64,000 nt of DNA from Microbulbifer sp. GL-2 (lineage in GTDB: Bacteria > Pseudomonadota > Gammaproteobacteria > Pseudomonadales > Cellvibrionaceae): assembly GCF_007183175.1 (NCBI RefSeq), contig NZ_AP019807.1:3344001-3408000 (forward strand), written 5' to 3'. Under the pieces are notes generated by a model that was not told the origin of the DNA, did no database searches, and saw only the letters and a list, made by a program, of their open reading frames with translations. The position numbers were made by a program, and so were the translations under genes. This document shows, one piece after another, positions 1-9,044 of the stretch (the first letter of the stretch is position 1; each line of letters opens with the position of its first letter).

Positions 1-2
1 TG

Positions 3-764
3 AGATCTAAAGAATTAAAAGAAAATGAGAGTGATTTTCAAGATAACGCTGTCTCTTTTCATGCGGAGAGTAAAATCGAAGCTGTACAAGCTTCTTATAT
101 TCATGAGATAGCAAAGGAGCTAAATGACCCTGAGTCTCCACTCTCTTTGCTGTTCAATCGAGTAAAAGCTTATAAAAATATTTACACGCAGGAAGCTTGC
201 TGTGATTGTCTTGAAATAAACGAAATAATAATAAATGCAAAGAAACTATGCCCTCTATTGAGCAAGCTAGTTGTCTGCGGTGAGGCGGGTGGCAGTAATT
301 ATACATTTAGCCAACTTCATTTAGAGTCAAGAGCTACTCAGCAAAGATATGAGTGGCTTGTTAATGAATCACCTACGAATGTAGACAATAAAATCATTTT
401 AGACAGAATAGAAAAGGCTAGGATAAAAGATGCTTCTTTTGAAAGAATTTATTCGACTATTATGGAAAACTTGCCTGATCAAAATCTTTCTGTAGATCAG
501 CTTTCGAAGCTAGCATTTTGCAGTAGATCTCAATTATTCAGAAAGATAAAAAAACATATTGGTATTTCCCCACAGTCTCTTATTTATTGGTTGAGGATAA
601 CGGAGGCAGCCTGTTTGTTTAAGAAGGGGGGCGTGAATGTTTCGTGGATATCGCATACAGTGGGTTTTAAAAGCTCTGCACATTTCAGTAGAAGCTTCAG
701 AAAGCAGTATGGAATGCCACCATCAGAATATATTGTTCAATGTGGCAGGGTAAATGGATCTTAA
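3..764 (+). CDS. AraC-type transcriptional regulator, C-terminal part (5' end outside window)
   Basis: The reading frame is open from the first bases of the window, so the start codon lies upstream and this is a 3' fragment of about 253 codons. The last ~100 residues are an AraC/XylS DNA-binding domain with two helix-turn-helix units. The first is around 'LSVDQLSKLAFCSRSQLFRK'. The second is around 'VSWISHTVGFKSSAHFSRSF', followed by the typical 'YGMPPSEY' end. The preceding ~150 residues are not recognised. The linker style ('FERIYSTIMENL' just before the HTH) is like that of hybrid sensor or response-regulator proteins that end in an AraC domain, which is an inference. An internal TTG at 147 could be misread as a start but has no good ribosome binding site. 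The DNA is AT-rich, like the next three genes. Confidence 0.8.
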   Translation, partial: RSKELKENESDFQDNAVSFHAESKIEAVQASYIHEIAKELNDPESPLSLLFNRVKAYKNIYTQEACCDCLEINEIIINAKKLCPLLSKLVVCGEAGGSNYTFSQLHLESRATQQRYEWLVNESPTNVDNKIILDRIEKARIKDASFERIYSTIMENLPDQNLSVDQLSKLAFCSRSQLFRKIKKHIGISPQSLIYWLRITEAACLFKKGGVNVSWISHTVGFKSSAHFSRSFRKQYGMPPSEYIVQCGRVNGS

Positions 765-893
765 TCATTTGTCAGGGTCAAAATATGATTTATTCAATCG
801 CATGGAATCTATATAACTTTCAAAGTCATTATAAATATAAAAAATATTGGAGAGTACTCTGGATAGAAATGCCAGTAAATATGTGAGTATGTT

Positions 894-1694
894 GTGGGTA
901 CAAAAGACAATGAAATAGATAGCATTTACCCGGATACATTTAACAAATTGTTATATGAATGTAATGCCATGTTATATTTCAGCTTATCTTCAGGGTATTA
1001 TATTTCAAGTGCTATCTTTGAAAATTTAATCAATATAGAAGTTGAGCACAAGAGGGTAAAAAGCGCTGGTAAAAGTAAAAATGTGGGTTTTGTATACATC
1101 ACCAAACTGGTAGAAATTCATAGTTTATTGGTTCAAACAATAAAGCCATGCACACCAAGAGCCGCAATCCTAATGAAGGAGACAACTAAAAACCCACAAA
1201 AAGTCAATATGTTTCGTAGTGTGCGTATATATAGAAATATGCTGACGGTAGTAATATTTTCATTGCTGACTTTTATATTGTTTGGAGTCTCCCCGGAAAT
1301 AAATATGGAAACACGAGCAAAATATATTTTTCTGGAGCTTTCTGGATTTTCTTTACTGAAAATACTTATATTTTTAATGTCTGCAGCATCCCTAGGCGCA
1401 TCTTTAGCTTGTGCATTAATTATCAGCTATCATCTTGAAAAGGGAACTTTCGATCCAATATATGCTTCATCATATTGGATTAAATATCTCTTTGGTATGG
1501 TTTTTGGTTTGTTATCATGCACTCTATTCGTTCATGCTATTTCGATAGATAGCGACACCTTCCATGAAGCTGGAAGGCCTGCATCTGCAATGCTTGGTGG
1601 TTTCTCAAGTCATTTGTTTTTTCTTTTGGTAAAAGTTCTGATAGATATGATGGAGTCAACCAAGATTAAATTTCTAAAAATTAAAAATGATTGA
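894..1694 (+). CDS. Hypothetical multi-pass inner-membrane protein
   Basis: This is a 266-residue protein not recognised as any named family. The first ~110 residues are soluble and mixed in character. They are followed by four hydrophobic stretches at roughly residues 117-135, 150-180, 195-215 and 230-250. It is therefore probably an inner-membrane protein with a cytoplasmic N-terminal domain. A GTG start is assumed, because an in-frame stop lies 16 bases upstream and no in-frame ATG fits; the start is uncertain. It sits between the AraC-type fragment and an OmpR-type regulator on the same strand, so a signalling or envelope role is possible but unproven. Confidence 0.6.
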   Translation: MGTKDNEIDSIYPDTFNKLLYECNAMLYFSLSSGYYISSAIFENLINIEVEHKRVKSAGKSKNVGFVYITKLVEIHSLLVQTIKPCTPRAAILMKETTKNPQKVNMFRSVRIYRNMLTVVIFSLLTFILFGVSPEINMETRAKYIFLELSGFSLLKILIFLMSAASLGASLACALIISYHLEKGTFDPIYASSYWIKYLFGMVFGLLSCTLFVHAISIDSDTFHEAGRPASAMLGGFSSHLFFLLVKVLIDMMESTKIKFLKIKND

Positions 1695-1754
1695 TTGGTT
1701 AATCCGCAAAAATTATTCTTAATTAGATAATCAATATTAAATTCTGGTGATTAG

Positions 1755-2477
1755 ATGGGTAGTGAAGACGAGGCAATAAAGGTATTAATTTTTAGTTCGG
1801 TGAAACTTTCAAAATATCCATTTGGGGATTCCCTTTTGTCAAACAAATTTAACCTGAAGGTGGAGTGTGATATAGATTCTTTTTTTAAAAAAAATCATAA
1901 TTTTTGCCCTGATATTATATTGATAATTAAAGATACACTATCTAATCTTATCGAAAATTTTGGGAAAATAAGAGACGCATTTTCGGTGCCGGTGTTAGTG
2001 ATCGGTAATCATTTTGAAGAAATATATCAAATAGTTGCATATGAGCTGGGCATAGTTGATTGTATAGATGAAAAAATAGACCCAAGAATTTTTATTCTTA
2101 AAATCTTTGCCCATTTGAAGCAGGTAGATGAGAGTGCAAGAAAGATAAAAAATGATAAAGTCAGCGTTAAATTAGACATAGGCAGGCTGGAAGTATATCA
2201 AAGCTCTAGAAAAATATTAATTAATAAAAATGAAATACAGCTCTCATCATTTGAATATGATGTATTTTTAGTTCTGGCAAAACACCCTGGACAGATTGTG
2301 TCCAGGGAAAAAATATATAAAATTATTAAAGGGACAGATTACACTGGGGTGAGTAGATCAGTAGATATTAGCATATCTAGAATTCGATCAAGAATTGGAG
2401 ATAACCCTATAAACTCAACTTGTGTAAAAACTATAAGGAATAAGGGGTATATGTTGATGGTGTCCGATAGTGTATAA
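1755..2477 (+). CDS. OmpR/PhoB-type DNA-binding regulator with degenerate receiver domain
   Basis: This is a 240-residue protein. Residues ~150-236 form a winged-helix trans_reg_C domain with 'LSSFEYDVFLVLAKHPGQIV', the recognition region 'SRSVDISISRIRSRIG' and the wing ending 'IRNKGYMLMV'. The N-terminal ~115 residues have the alternating pattern of a receiver domain, but the key residues are absent. The acidic pair after strand 1 is replaced ('VLIFSS'). The phospho-acceptor strand reads 'PDIILIIKD'. The conserved Thr/Ser and Lys positions carry Gly and Glu ('VLVIGN', 'CIDEKIDP'). Control by phosphorylation is therefore unlikely, and this may be a phosphorylation-independent regulator. No histidine kinase gene is adjacent. 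The muramidase gene follows 96 bases downstream on the same strand. Confidence 0.8.
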   Translation: MGSEDEAIKVLIFSSVKLSKYPFGDSLLSNKFNLKVECDIDSFFKKNHNFCPDIILIIKDTLSNLIENFGKIRDAFSVPVLVIGNHFEEIYQIVAYELGIVDCIDEKIDPRIFILKIFAHLKQVDESARKIKNDKVSVKLDIGRLEVYQSSRKILINKNEIQLSSFEYDVFLVLAKHPGQIVSREKIYKIIKGTDYTGVSRSVDISISRIRSRIGDNPINSTCVKTIRNKGYMLMVSDSV

Positions 2478-2573
2478 ATCAATTTTGTCTGGCAAGAAAA
2501 TCCATAAGTATAAGGATGAATAAAAGATATTCTAGAATTAATTTCATAAGAAGCCTAAACGATTGGAGGTTAT

Positions 2574-3227
2574 ATGGATTTTACAGGGAAAGCTTTACCT
2601 TTGACGGCTAACGATATTGAAATTATATCTGGGTATCTTGGGTGTCAGATTGCTGCACTACATGCAATCATAATCGTAGAGACAATAGGGGAGGGATTTG
2701 GGTCAGATAATCGCCCAATAATACTTTTTGAACCACATATTTTTTATAGCGAGTTAACAGTACCTTCTGAAAGACAAAGGGCATCTAGAGAAGGCTTGGC
2801 CTACCCCAAATGGGGTACCAAACCTTACCCAACAACACAAAAACAGCGTTACATATATCTAGAGCAAGCTATAGAAATTAATGAGACAGCTGCTCTTTCA
2901 TCATGTTCGTGGGGAATTGGGCAAGTACTAGGGCTAAACTATAAAATATGTGGTTTTGACACAGTTAATGATTTTGTAAATGCCATGATGTATTCGACGG
3001 GTTCACAGCTATATGCTATGGCTAGATTTATTGCTGCAGATCATCTGCAAGTATATCTAAGAAACCTTGCATGGGCAGAATTTGCACGTAGATATAATGG
3101 CCCCGCATATGCATCCAACCACTATGATACAAAGCTTAAAAGCGCTTATGACCGCCTACCAGCCGCTGAGAAAATTACACCAAAAATACCTACGCAGGGT
3201 GAACTTTTATCTATCCTTAAAAATTAA
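2574..3227 (+). CDS. N-acetylmuramidase domain protein (DUF3380 type, peptidoglycan hydrolase)
   Basis: This 217-residue protein matches the DUF3380 N-acetylmuramidase family found in phage endolysins and some secreted effectors. Diagnostic stretches are 'LFEPHIFY', whose Glu is the likely catalytic acid, then 'SCSWGIGQVLGLNYKICGF', and 'FARRYNGPAYASNHYDTKL' near the C-terminus. There is no signal peptide and no separate peptidoglycan-binding domain, so export would need a holin, a secretion system or lysis. A strong GGAGG ribosome binding site precedes the ATG. No other phage genes are visible next to it, so it is either a phage remnant, a free-standing lysin or an effector. The OmpR-type regulator upstream on the same strand may control it, which is inference. 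Confidence 0.85.
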   Translation: MDFTGKALPLTANDIEIISGYLGCQIAALHAIIIVETIGEGFGSDNRPIILFEPHIFYSELTVPSERQRASREGLAYPKWGTKPYPTTQKQRYIYLEQAIEINETAALSSCSWGIGQVLGLNYKICGFDTVNDFVNAMMYSTGSQLYAMARFIAADHLQVYLRNLAWAEFARRYNGPAYASNHYDTKLKSAYDRLPAAEKITPKIPTQGELLSILKN

Positions 3228-3770
3228 TTATAACTAACATAGTTTAACATTGTAAGAAAATAACATTTATCGGTAACCATTAGATAAAATTGCAATGTTA
3301 TTGAGTGTCAAAGGCATATTTGATAATGGCATTTTGCCCGAGGTGATATGTTGATTTTTAAGCATGTGTTAGTACTTTAAGCGCTTTTAATATTTCACTT
3401 TCAATATAAAGCTTAGAGTTTTTTTGGGAAATATAAGCTTGTGAAAATAGAGAATAGTCTCCAACTTTATATGATTTATAACTTAATACACTTCTCCTAA
3501 TTTGAAAACGTTAATAAAAATACTTCTCTAGATAATTAAAAATAGATTACGATAGGGCAAATTATGCAACTTATAAAATATAGATAAATGCCCTAGCAAT
3601 CAATAGAAAGCCTATGAATAAAACTTTTTCGAAAGATATACTTAATATAATTTTATGAATATCTTGAGGCAAAGGTCACATATTTCAAAGAGAACATAAT
3701 TTGTTGTCAGAAATGATTTTAATCTTATTGTATTTTTAAAAATAAATTCAAATTAACATATTTTCCTGAT
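3228..3770. other. AT-rich gene-free stretch
   Basis: About 540 bases with strong A+T bias. No reading frame of convincing length or codon pattern was found on either strand, and no clear hairpin-plus-T-run terminator. It ends at the left terminus of the first IS256-family element. Confidence 0.6.
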
Positions 3771-5080
3771 TTATAACCAATTCTGGTGTTTGAGGGTTTA
3801 AAAAAAAGCAGCGCATCTGGTTGATTTGTTGTCGCCAAACAGTCAACCAACCAAGAGTACGACTCTATGGATAAGAATGCTGACCCACTGACATAACTGC
3901 TACGTCGGTGGGCACAAGAGCTGTTACATAGGGGCAGAGCTGTCGACCTTCATGGATGACTTTCAAGATCGCTGCCTGGACGACGGCCGTGCGGCTGTAG
4001 TCCGTAATGGTTACTTGCCGGAATACTATATACAGACCGGGGTCGAGCCCGGTGAAGATCAAGGTACCGAAAGTCCGAAGTAAGGACGGCGAGCCGGTAA
4101 ACTTCCGTTCTGCTTTGGTGCCGCCTTACGTACGCAAAGCCCGCTCGCTGGAGGGGGCTCTGCTGTGGCTATACCTGAAGGGTGTTTCAGCGTGTGAGAT
4201 GGAGGAAGCCCTGTCGATATTGGTTGGTCCGGAAGCGAAGGGCCTATCGGTCAGCACCGTGGCTCGTATGAAAGGACAGGGGAAAAGTGAATATTATGCT
4301 TGGCGAAGCAAACAATTAGATAAATATCGCTGGGTGTATATCTGGGTAGACGGCATATACAGCGGCTTGCGCTCGGAATAAAGCAAGCTCTGTGCGCTGG
4401 TTGTCATTGGTGTGAATGAGTGTGGAGAAAAACACTTTCTGGCATTGAGGATGGAGTATGTGAATCAACGCTTAGCTGGAAAGGTGTATTGGGAAAGCTG
4501 AAAGACGCGGCATGAACGCCCCAGAGCTGGCGATTGGCGATTGGCGATGGTGCCAAGGCTGGAAGAGCCCCTTCCAAAGATACGCCAACAGCGATGCTAG
4601 GTACATAAGACGGCCAATATACTGAACAAACTGCCCAAGTCGAGTAATTCCTACACGACAGCTGGCAGGCTGAGACAAGTGCCAATACGGAGAAATCATT
4701 TGACACCTTCATCAAGACGTATGGAGCCAAATACCCGAAAGTTGCCAAGTGCCTGTTAAAGAACCACGAAGAGCTGATGGACTTCCAGGACTTCCTGGCA
4801 AAGCACTGGCAGAGCATCCGGACAACGAACCCGATTGAGTAGATGTTCGGAACGATACGACATAGGACGAAGTGCTCCAAAGGCCGCTTATCGCGAGAAG
4901 GTATGCTGTATATGTTGTTCAAGTTGGGAATATGCGCAGAAAGAGAATGGAGAAAACTCCGTGGCTTTAACTACCTCGCCAAGGTCGTCAGCGGAGTGAA
5001 ATTCAAAGATGGAGAGAAGGCGTCAACAGCCAATCAGAGCGCAACTAGATCAGGCTTGCTGAACAACAGAATTGACAATA
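3771..5080 (+). mobile_element. IS256-family insertion sequence, degenerate copy A
   Basis: About 1310 bp, nearly identical to the element at 13733-15048. The boundaries come from the points where the two copies stop matching. The termini are imperfect inverted repeats: left 'caattctggtgtt' and the complement of 'aacaacagaattg' on the right. They sit within a longer pattern starting 'tat...' on both sides. The size and the transposase (see the pseudogene entry) place it in the IS256/Mutator family. The 8-9 bp flanks are not identical, so no target duplication is visible. Confidence 0.85.
3867..5049 (+). pseudogene. IS256-family transposase, disrupted
   Basis: The translated pieces lie in different frames but in the right order for an IS256 Mutator-type DDE transposase. 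They include 'ELSTFMDDFQDR', then 'VKIKVPKVRSKDGEPV', then 'VYIWVDGIYSGLRSE' with the first catalytic Asp. Next come 'LCALVVIGVNE', 'IEDGVCESTLSWKGVLGKL', 'RTTNPIE' and 'KLRGFNYLAKVVSGVKF'. There is an early stop nine codons after the probable ATG, a frameshift near 4040, a TAA just after the DGIYS motif, and further stops and shifts after that. In this copy the terminal TGA has mutated to AGA, so the last frame reads on to 5097. It cannot make a working transposase. Confidence 0.88.
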
Positions 5081-5370
5081 CCTCATCTTCCTTATGATGA
5101 TTGTATTAGGGAATCATGTCACGTATAGCTATTATTATGAGTGTCTTATTGTAGGTGCCAAAATCAATTTATAAACGTTGTTATCCATTCTTATTGCATT
5201 TTTTAAATGTAAAATTTTTTTGTTACAAATGAAAACAAAAATAAATTTATTTATACAAATAATTACACGAAATAAAGTTAAGTAATCTAGATTTATTCTG
5301 TGATTCAATCCTGACTAACAATTAGAGATTGGATACTTGTACATTTTATTAACTAAGTTGGAGGTCAGAT

Positions 5371-7572
5371 ATGGATCTTGATAAGGATTTCCCCAGGGAT
5401 TTTAGTGACCCAGGCGAGAAAGGTTGGTGGTCGGATCCGAATGAAGACGAAATACGGTTCTTGAAAAATTCTATCAGGAATAATCACCCTGAGACAGATT
5501 ATAAACCACAAGTAGACATGTCTCAAAGGGATCAAGATTTAGCAAGAATAGTAATTAAGGAGTTTATAGCGTTAAATGAAGGCGTAATCCAATCTACAAT
5601 GCGAAGAATGGCAGATGTCTATAGATCTAGAAAGGACGATATATTTTCGTTACGCAAGCAATTTCTTAAGTGGCATGCAGATGGACGAGTAGGTAGTCAA
5701 GAAAATATACAACTTCTCATAAGTGACATTATGGGTGATATGAGAGGCATAGAAGATAGTTGGAATAGCGAGCTTAATAATCGGATAGCAGGGATAGGGG
5801 TAGGTGTCGATGCTCAATACTATGTTCCATTTGTAGATAAATGGACAGGAAGAAAGATAAATCATTATGTAGGTGCAGAATTGTATCATCAAGATGCAAA
5901 TGCTGTACAAGAGAATGCACTAAAAAATAGAACTTGGGATGTCCAACCAGGCAGCTCAGCACTAGGGGGGGACTTCGATTTTCTTTCATGTTCGGTTTGG
6001 TGGTCAACGCCTGTAAATACAGATCACTTTCACGGATTTGAAGCATATTTTCTGAAATGGCCTTTACCGAATTACGTTAGCCCAACAACCGGCAAAAATT
6101 TTCAGTATTACAGACTGGGAGGTGTATATGTTCGATTTGAAATAATGGGATGGACATTGATTCAGTTGCCGAATGATGAGAAGGAATACTTAATTGAAAG
6201 GTCTAAAAAAGGTAATGCTGTAGGAGATCATATTTTTGTTAACATTATATTAAAAATAATAAATGGCATAAGACTTTCATTTCCGATTGGTACAAATATA
6301 TGGCATTGGATATCACTTCTTGAAGATTATGGCCCCAAATGGGATTGGACTCAGTTCTTTAGGTTGTGGCCCACTGGGGGATCATATGCAGGTGGAATAA
6401 TGCGGGTTAATGACTCTGCACTTGAACAAAGTAATCTCACAGTGGAGCCAACGAGTTTTCTGATTTCAGATACAGGACAACCAATTAGTCTTACTGTAAA
6501 TCCAACAAAGCTCGGCAGTACAATTACAAAGGAATTCTCTAAATCTTCAGATAACCCAACGACACTAACTATAGGATTACCGCAGTGGCTTAGTACACGT
6601 GGAGGACCTTCTGCTCTCAATGTTAGTGGTGCCAAGAATATGATGATGAAGGTAATAACAAGTGGTACAGGCGGTAATATTGAAAATAACGGGACAAATG
6701 GTAATCAGCAGAATCTACCGAGTATACCCTGGGAGTATGATCCATCACAATCAGATTCCAATGATATTGTATTAAATTATGTAGGTGGTGACGGTTCAGA
6801 AAATTATTGGAATGAAAACATTGAGATAGATTTTACGAATGTATTTTCGGATGACCATTATCCAGCGACTCCAGGAAAGAGATTCACTATGAATTTTGCA
6901 AATATGGAGAAGGCAAATCCGAATCAGCCCTATATTGTACCATTTGGGAGGAATAGTGAGCAAGTTGACTTAATTTCTAATGGAATGATGTCTTCTGCAA
7001 CGGGATACCTCACTTTTAATCATCAAGAGTATGGGAATACAAGTGATAATAAAGGAGTGACTATCTCACTTGTTTGGTATTACGACGACACATCCGAGGT
7101 CCCCTACGTTGAATTAAGTGATGAATGGAATACCGACGACCCTAAAAATTACTACTATTCCTTCCCAATGACCATGAATACCCTAGGAGATAAAGCGCTA
7201 ACTCCTAAAGGACATTCTGCATATTACATACTAAATACAGACAAAGAGGTGAATAATGTTATTCCCTATTTAGCCGCTATTGAATGGGCATATGATGCTT
7301 CAACAGGTGAGCGTGTACAACAAGGATTAACCGTCCTTGGCTATATATATGATTCTGTTAATGCCTCTGAAGCTAAAACGTATCCAGCTTTCTGGAAAGT
7401 AACTAAGTTTACTCCACAGCCTTTTTATGGAAATCCCATCTCAACCTTTACACAAACAGAAAAGGGACCCGATACCTCTTTGTCCTATACTCCAATTACA
7501 AGAGGTCAAGACTGGACAAATGCGGCTGTTCTTAACATTCAAAACCCAATAATTACTAAAATTGTTACTTAG
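5371..7572 (+). CDS. Large protein of unknown function, first gene of an AT-rich island
   Basis: This is a 733-residue protein starting at an ATG six bases after a strong GGAGGT ribosome binding site. I do not recognise the family. Residues ~45-135 look helical. From ~140 onward it is rich in Trp, Tyr, Asn and beta-type segments. A stretch near 360-410 has the look of an Ig-like module ('LTVEPTSFLISDTGQPISL'). A low-complexity Gly/Asn segment lies around 425-445 ('GTGGNIENNGTNGNQQN'), a likely domain linker. There is no signal peptide, no transmembrane segment and no familiar catalytic motif. It is followed after 76 bases by three small paralogous genes on the same strand, so co-expression is likely. 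A toxin- or structure-type role is possible but is only inference. Confidence 0.8.
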   Translation: MDLDKDFPRDFSDPGEKGWWSDPNEDEIRFLKNSIRNNHPETDYKPQVDMSQRDQDLARIVIKEFIALNEGVIQSTMRRMADVYRSRKDDIFSLRKQFLKWHADGRVGSQENIQLLISDIMGDMRGIEDSWNSELNNRIAGIGVGVDAQYYVPFVDKWTGRKINHYVGAELYHQDANAVQENALKNRTWDVQPGSSALGGDFDFLSCSVWWSTPVNTDHFHGFEAYFLKWPLPNYVSPTTGKNFQYYRLGGVYVRFEIMGWTLIQLPNDEKEYLIERSKKGNAVGDHIFVNIILKIINGIRLSFPIGTNIWHWISLLEDYGPKWDWTQFFRLWPTGGSYAGGIMRVNDSALEQSNLTVEPTSFLISDTGQPISLTVNPTKLGSTITKEFSKSSDNPTTLTIGLPQWLSTRGGPSALNVSGAKNMMMKVITSGTGGNIENNGTNGNQQNLPSIPWEYDPSQSDSNDIVLNYVGGDGSENYWNENIEIDFTNVFSDDHYPATPGKRFTMNFANMEKANPNQPYIVPFGRNSEQVDLISNGMMSSATGYLTFNHQEYGNTSDNKGVTISLVWYYDDTSEVPYVELSDEWNTDDPKNYYYSFPMTMNTLGDKALTPKGHSAYYILNTDKEVNNVIPYLAAIEWAYDASTGERVQQGLTVLGYIYDSVNASEAKTYPAFWKVTKFTPQPFYGNPISTFTQTEKGPDTSLSYTPITRGQDWTNAAVLNIQNPIITKIVT

Positions 7573-7648
7573 CATGATTTTATAAAAATTATGAAATCTA
7601 TTTTCTGTGATACAAGATTATGAAAATTTCTTTGGAGAATTGACTAAT

Positions 7649-8305
7649 ATGAATATTGAAGAACTTTCTAAGCTATTCAAAAAAAGTGATCATTTTCACG
7701 GGATAGTTAAAATTCTCGTAGAGGATGTTCTTTCACATGCTTTTAATGAAAATGATAAAAGTTGGCGTAATTTTTCTGGGGATCAACCTGATGAGTATGC
7801 TGCAGCACATGATAAATTCCTTAAAACCGGAGAGATTGATTTTGAGAAGCTAGCCAAAGTTGGTTTTCCTAGCTTTGAGAATGTTAATCTGTTATCCGCA
7901 AAAATACTTCCAAATATAAAAGGTTTATCAGACTACCTTCCGATTAGTTCTTTGGGTATGTCAAAGGATGAAGTTCGACAAGCAATAAAATCGTTAATAA
8001 GCAACTCTGAACATCTTCAAAAGTTCTTAAATGAAGTAGGAAAAGCAACCTGGAGGTGTGAATATAAGATCTGTAATGAGATATTTGATTCAGAATGTGC
8101 AGAACTATGCTTAAGCATTATACTGGAACTTTTCTTTATTGCTTTTGAAGCTTACAAAACACATGGCACTACGAACCCTGAGTTGACACCTTTGGTGATG
8201 GCCGGTGCCTGGACGCTCATAAGTTTTGGTTTTGGTATCGGTAGTTTAATGCATGGTTATAACAATTGTTGCTGGATGCACAGTAACCCAAACGGTGAGG
8301 GCTAA
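7649..8305 (+). CDS. Unknown Cys-rich protein, paralogue 1 of 3
   Basis: About 218 residues from the ATG at 7649. A longer frame begins at a GTG at 7607, but the ATG has GGAG upstream, and its N-terminus ('IEELSKLFKKSDHFHGIVK') lines up with the starts of the next two proteins. The N-terminal ~130 residues look helical. The C-terminal part has Cys residues ('CEYKICNEIF', 'CAELCL'), a hydrophobic helix ('LSIILELFFIAFEAY'), a second hydrophobic stretch ('VMAGAWTLISFGFGIGSLM') and a final 'NNCCW'. The layout of Cys, two hydrophobic helices and a terminal Cys recurs in the next two genes. Three bases separate its stop from the next ATG. Confidence 0.75.
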   Translation: MNIEELSKLFKKSDHFHGIVKILVEDVLSHAFNENDKSWRNFSGDQPDEYAAAHDKFLKTGEIDFEKLAKVGFPSFENVNLLSAKILPNIKGLSDYLPISSLGMSKDEVRQAIKSLISNSEHLQKFLNEVGKATWRCEYKICNEIFDSECAELCLSIILELFFIAFEAYKTHGTTNPELTPLVMAGAWTLISFGFGIGSLMHGYNNCCWMHSNPNGEG

Positions 8306-8308
8306 AAG

Positions 8309-9028
8309 ATGTCAAATTTAGAAACTAAACTTGCTGAATCATTATTTCATCACACTGCTTTTCAATCCTCAATCGATGAAATAATGGAATTTATTGTTGA
8401 AATTGTAGAATACTTGAAACCTCATGTGAATAAGTCATCCATTTCCGAGTTAAGGAGTAGTAGGCGGAGAGTCAGTAGTTTACGCTCTGGAATCTCTAGT
8501 GGAGATCTTTCTGTACTCAGTGACCCTCTTGGTGAAGGCTTTAGCGGCAAAGAAAGCCCACTGAATATAAATAGATTATTAAAATTGGTTACAGGACTTC
8601 AACAACAAAGAGGAAAATTTAGCCAAAGTTTACCTGAAGATTACCTTACAACTCCAACAGAGGTAAAAAGAAATGCTATTTTAAAAGCGTTAGAAAAAGT
8701 TGGCTATCAAGATAGGCTTTCTACCAGTATGGCATCTTTTGGTGACTATTCTCCAACGCTTGGGAAAAACAGAGTGGATAAAACCTCTTGTGAACAGAAA
8801 TATTACGACAGTTCATATGAGAAATTTTTCGGTCTAATGTTTGAGTTGTTTACAATATACTATGAATTTCTTCCTGCAACAGACATAAGTAGAGAGATGT
8901 CGATTCAAGCCAAGCGAGAGCTGATAATAGGCACATTTATAGTTGTAATAGATCTTGCATTTGGTATTGCTCAGGATGGATTAGATCTATCAATATGCAT
9001 ATATGAAGCATTCGGCGGGCTTAAATAA
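8309..9028 (+). CDS. Unknown protein, paralogue 2 of 3
   Basis: This 239-residue protein has the same architecture as its neighbours: an N-terminal helical segment ('KLAESLFHHTAFQSSIDEI'), a polar middle, then 'SCEQKYYDSSYEKFFGLMFE', a hydrophobic segment ('IIGTFIVVIDLAFGIAQDG') and a late Cys ('LSICIYEAF'). No named family is recognised and no signal peptide is visible. It starts three bases after the previous stop, so translation is probably coupled. Divergence from its paralogues is high outside the pattern, so the duplication is old or the three copies are specialised. Confidence 0.72.
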   Translation: MSNLETKLAESLFHHTAFQSSIDEIMEFIVEIVEYLKPHVNKSSISELRSSRRRVSSLRSGISSGDLSVLSDPLGEGFSGKESPLNINRLLKLVTGLQQQRGKFSQSLPEDYLTTPTEVKRNAILKALEKVGYQDRLSTSMASFGDYSPTLGKNRVDKTSCEQKYYDSSYEKFFGLMFELFTIYYEFLPATDISREMSIQAKRELIIGTFIVVIDLAFGIAQDGLDLSICIYEAFGGLK

Positions 9029-9044
9029 AATTAAGGTGAATAAT

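Noticed and set aside
3865..4062. Minus-strand frame with a repeated counterpart at 13826-14023
   Set aside because: It is duplicated only because the IS is duplicated; it is antisense to the transposase 5' part.
4404..4922. 172-aa minus-strand open frame inside IS256 copy A (and its twin at 14365-14716)
   Set aside because: It is the antisense of the broken transposase; composition and lack of ribosome binding site show a shadow frame.
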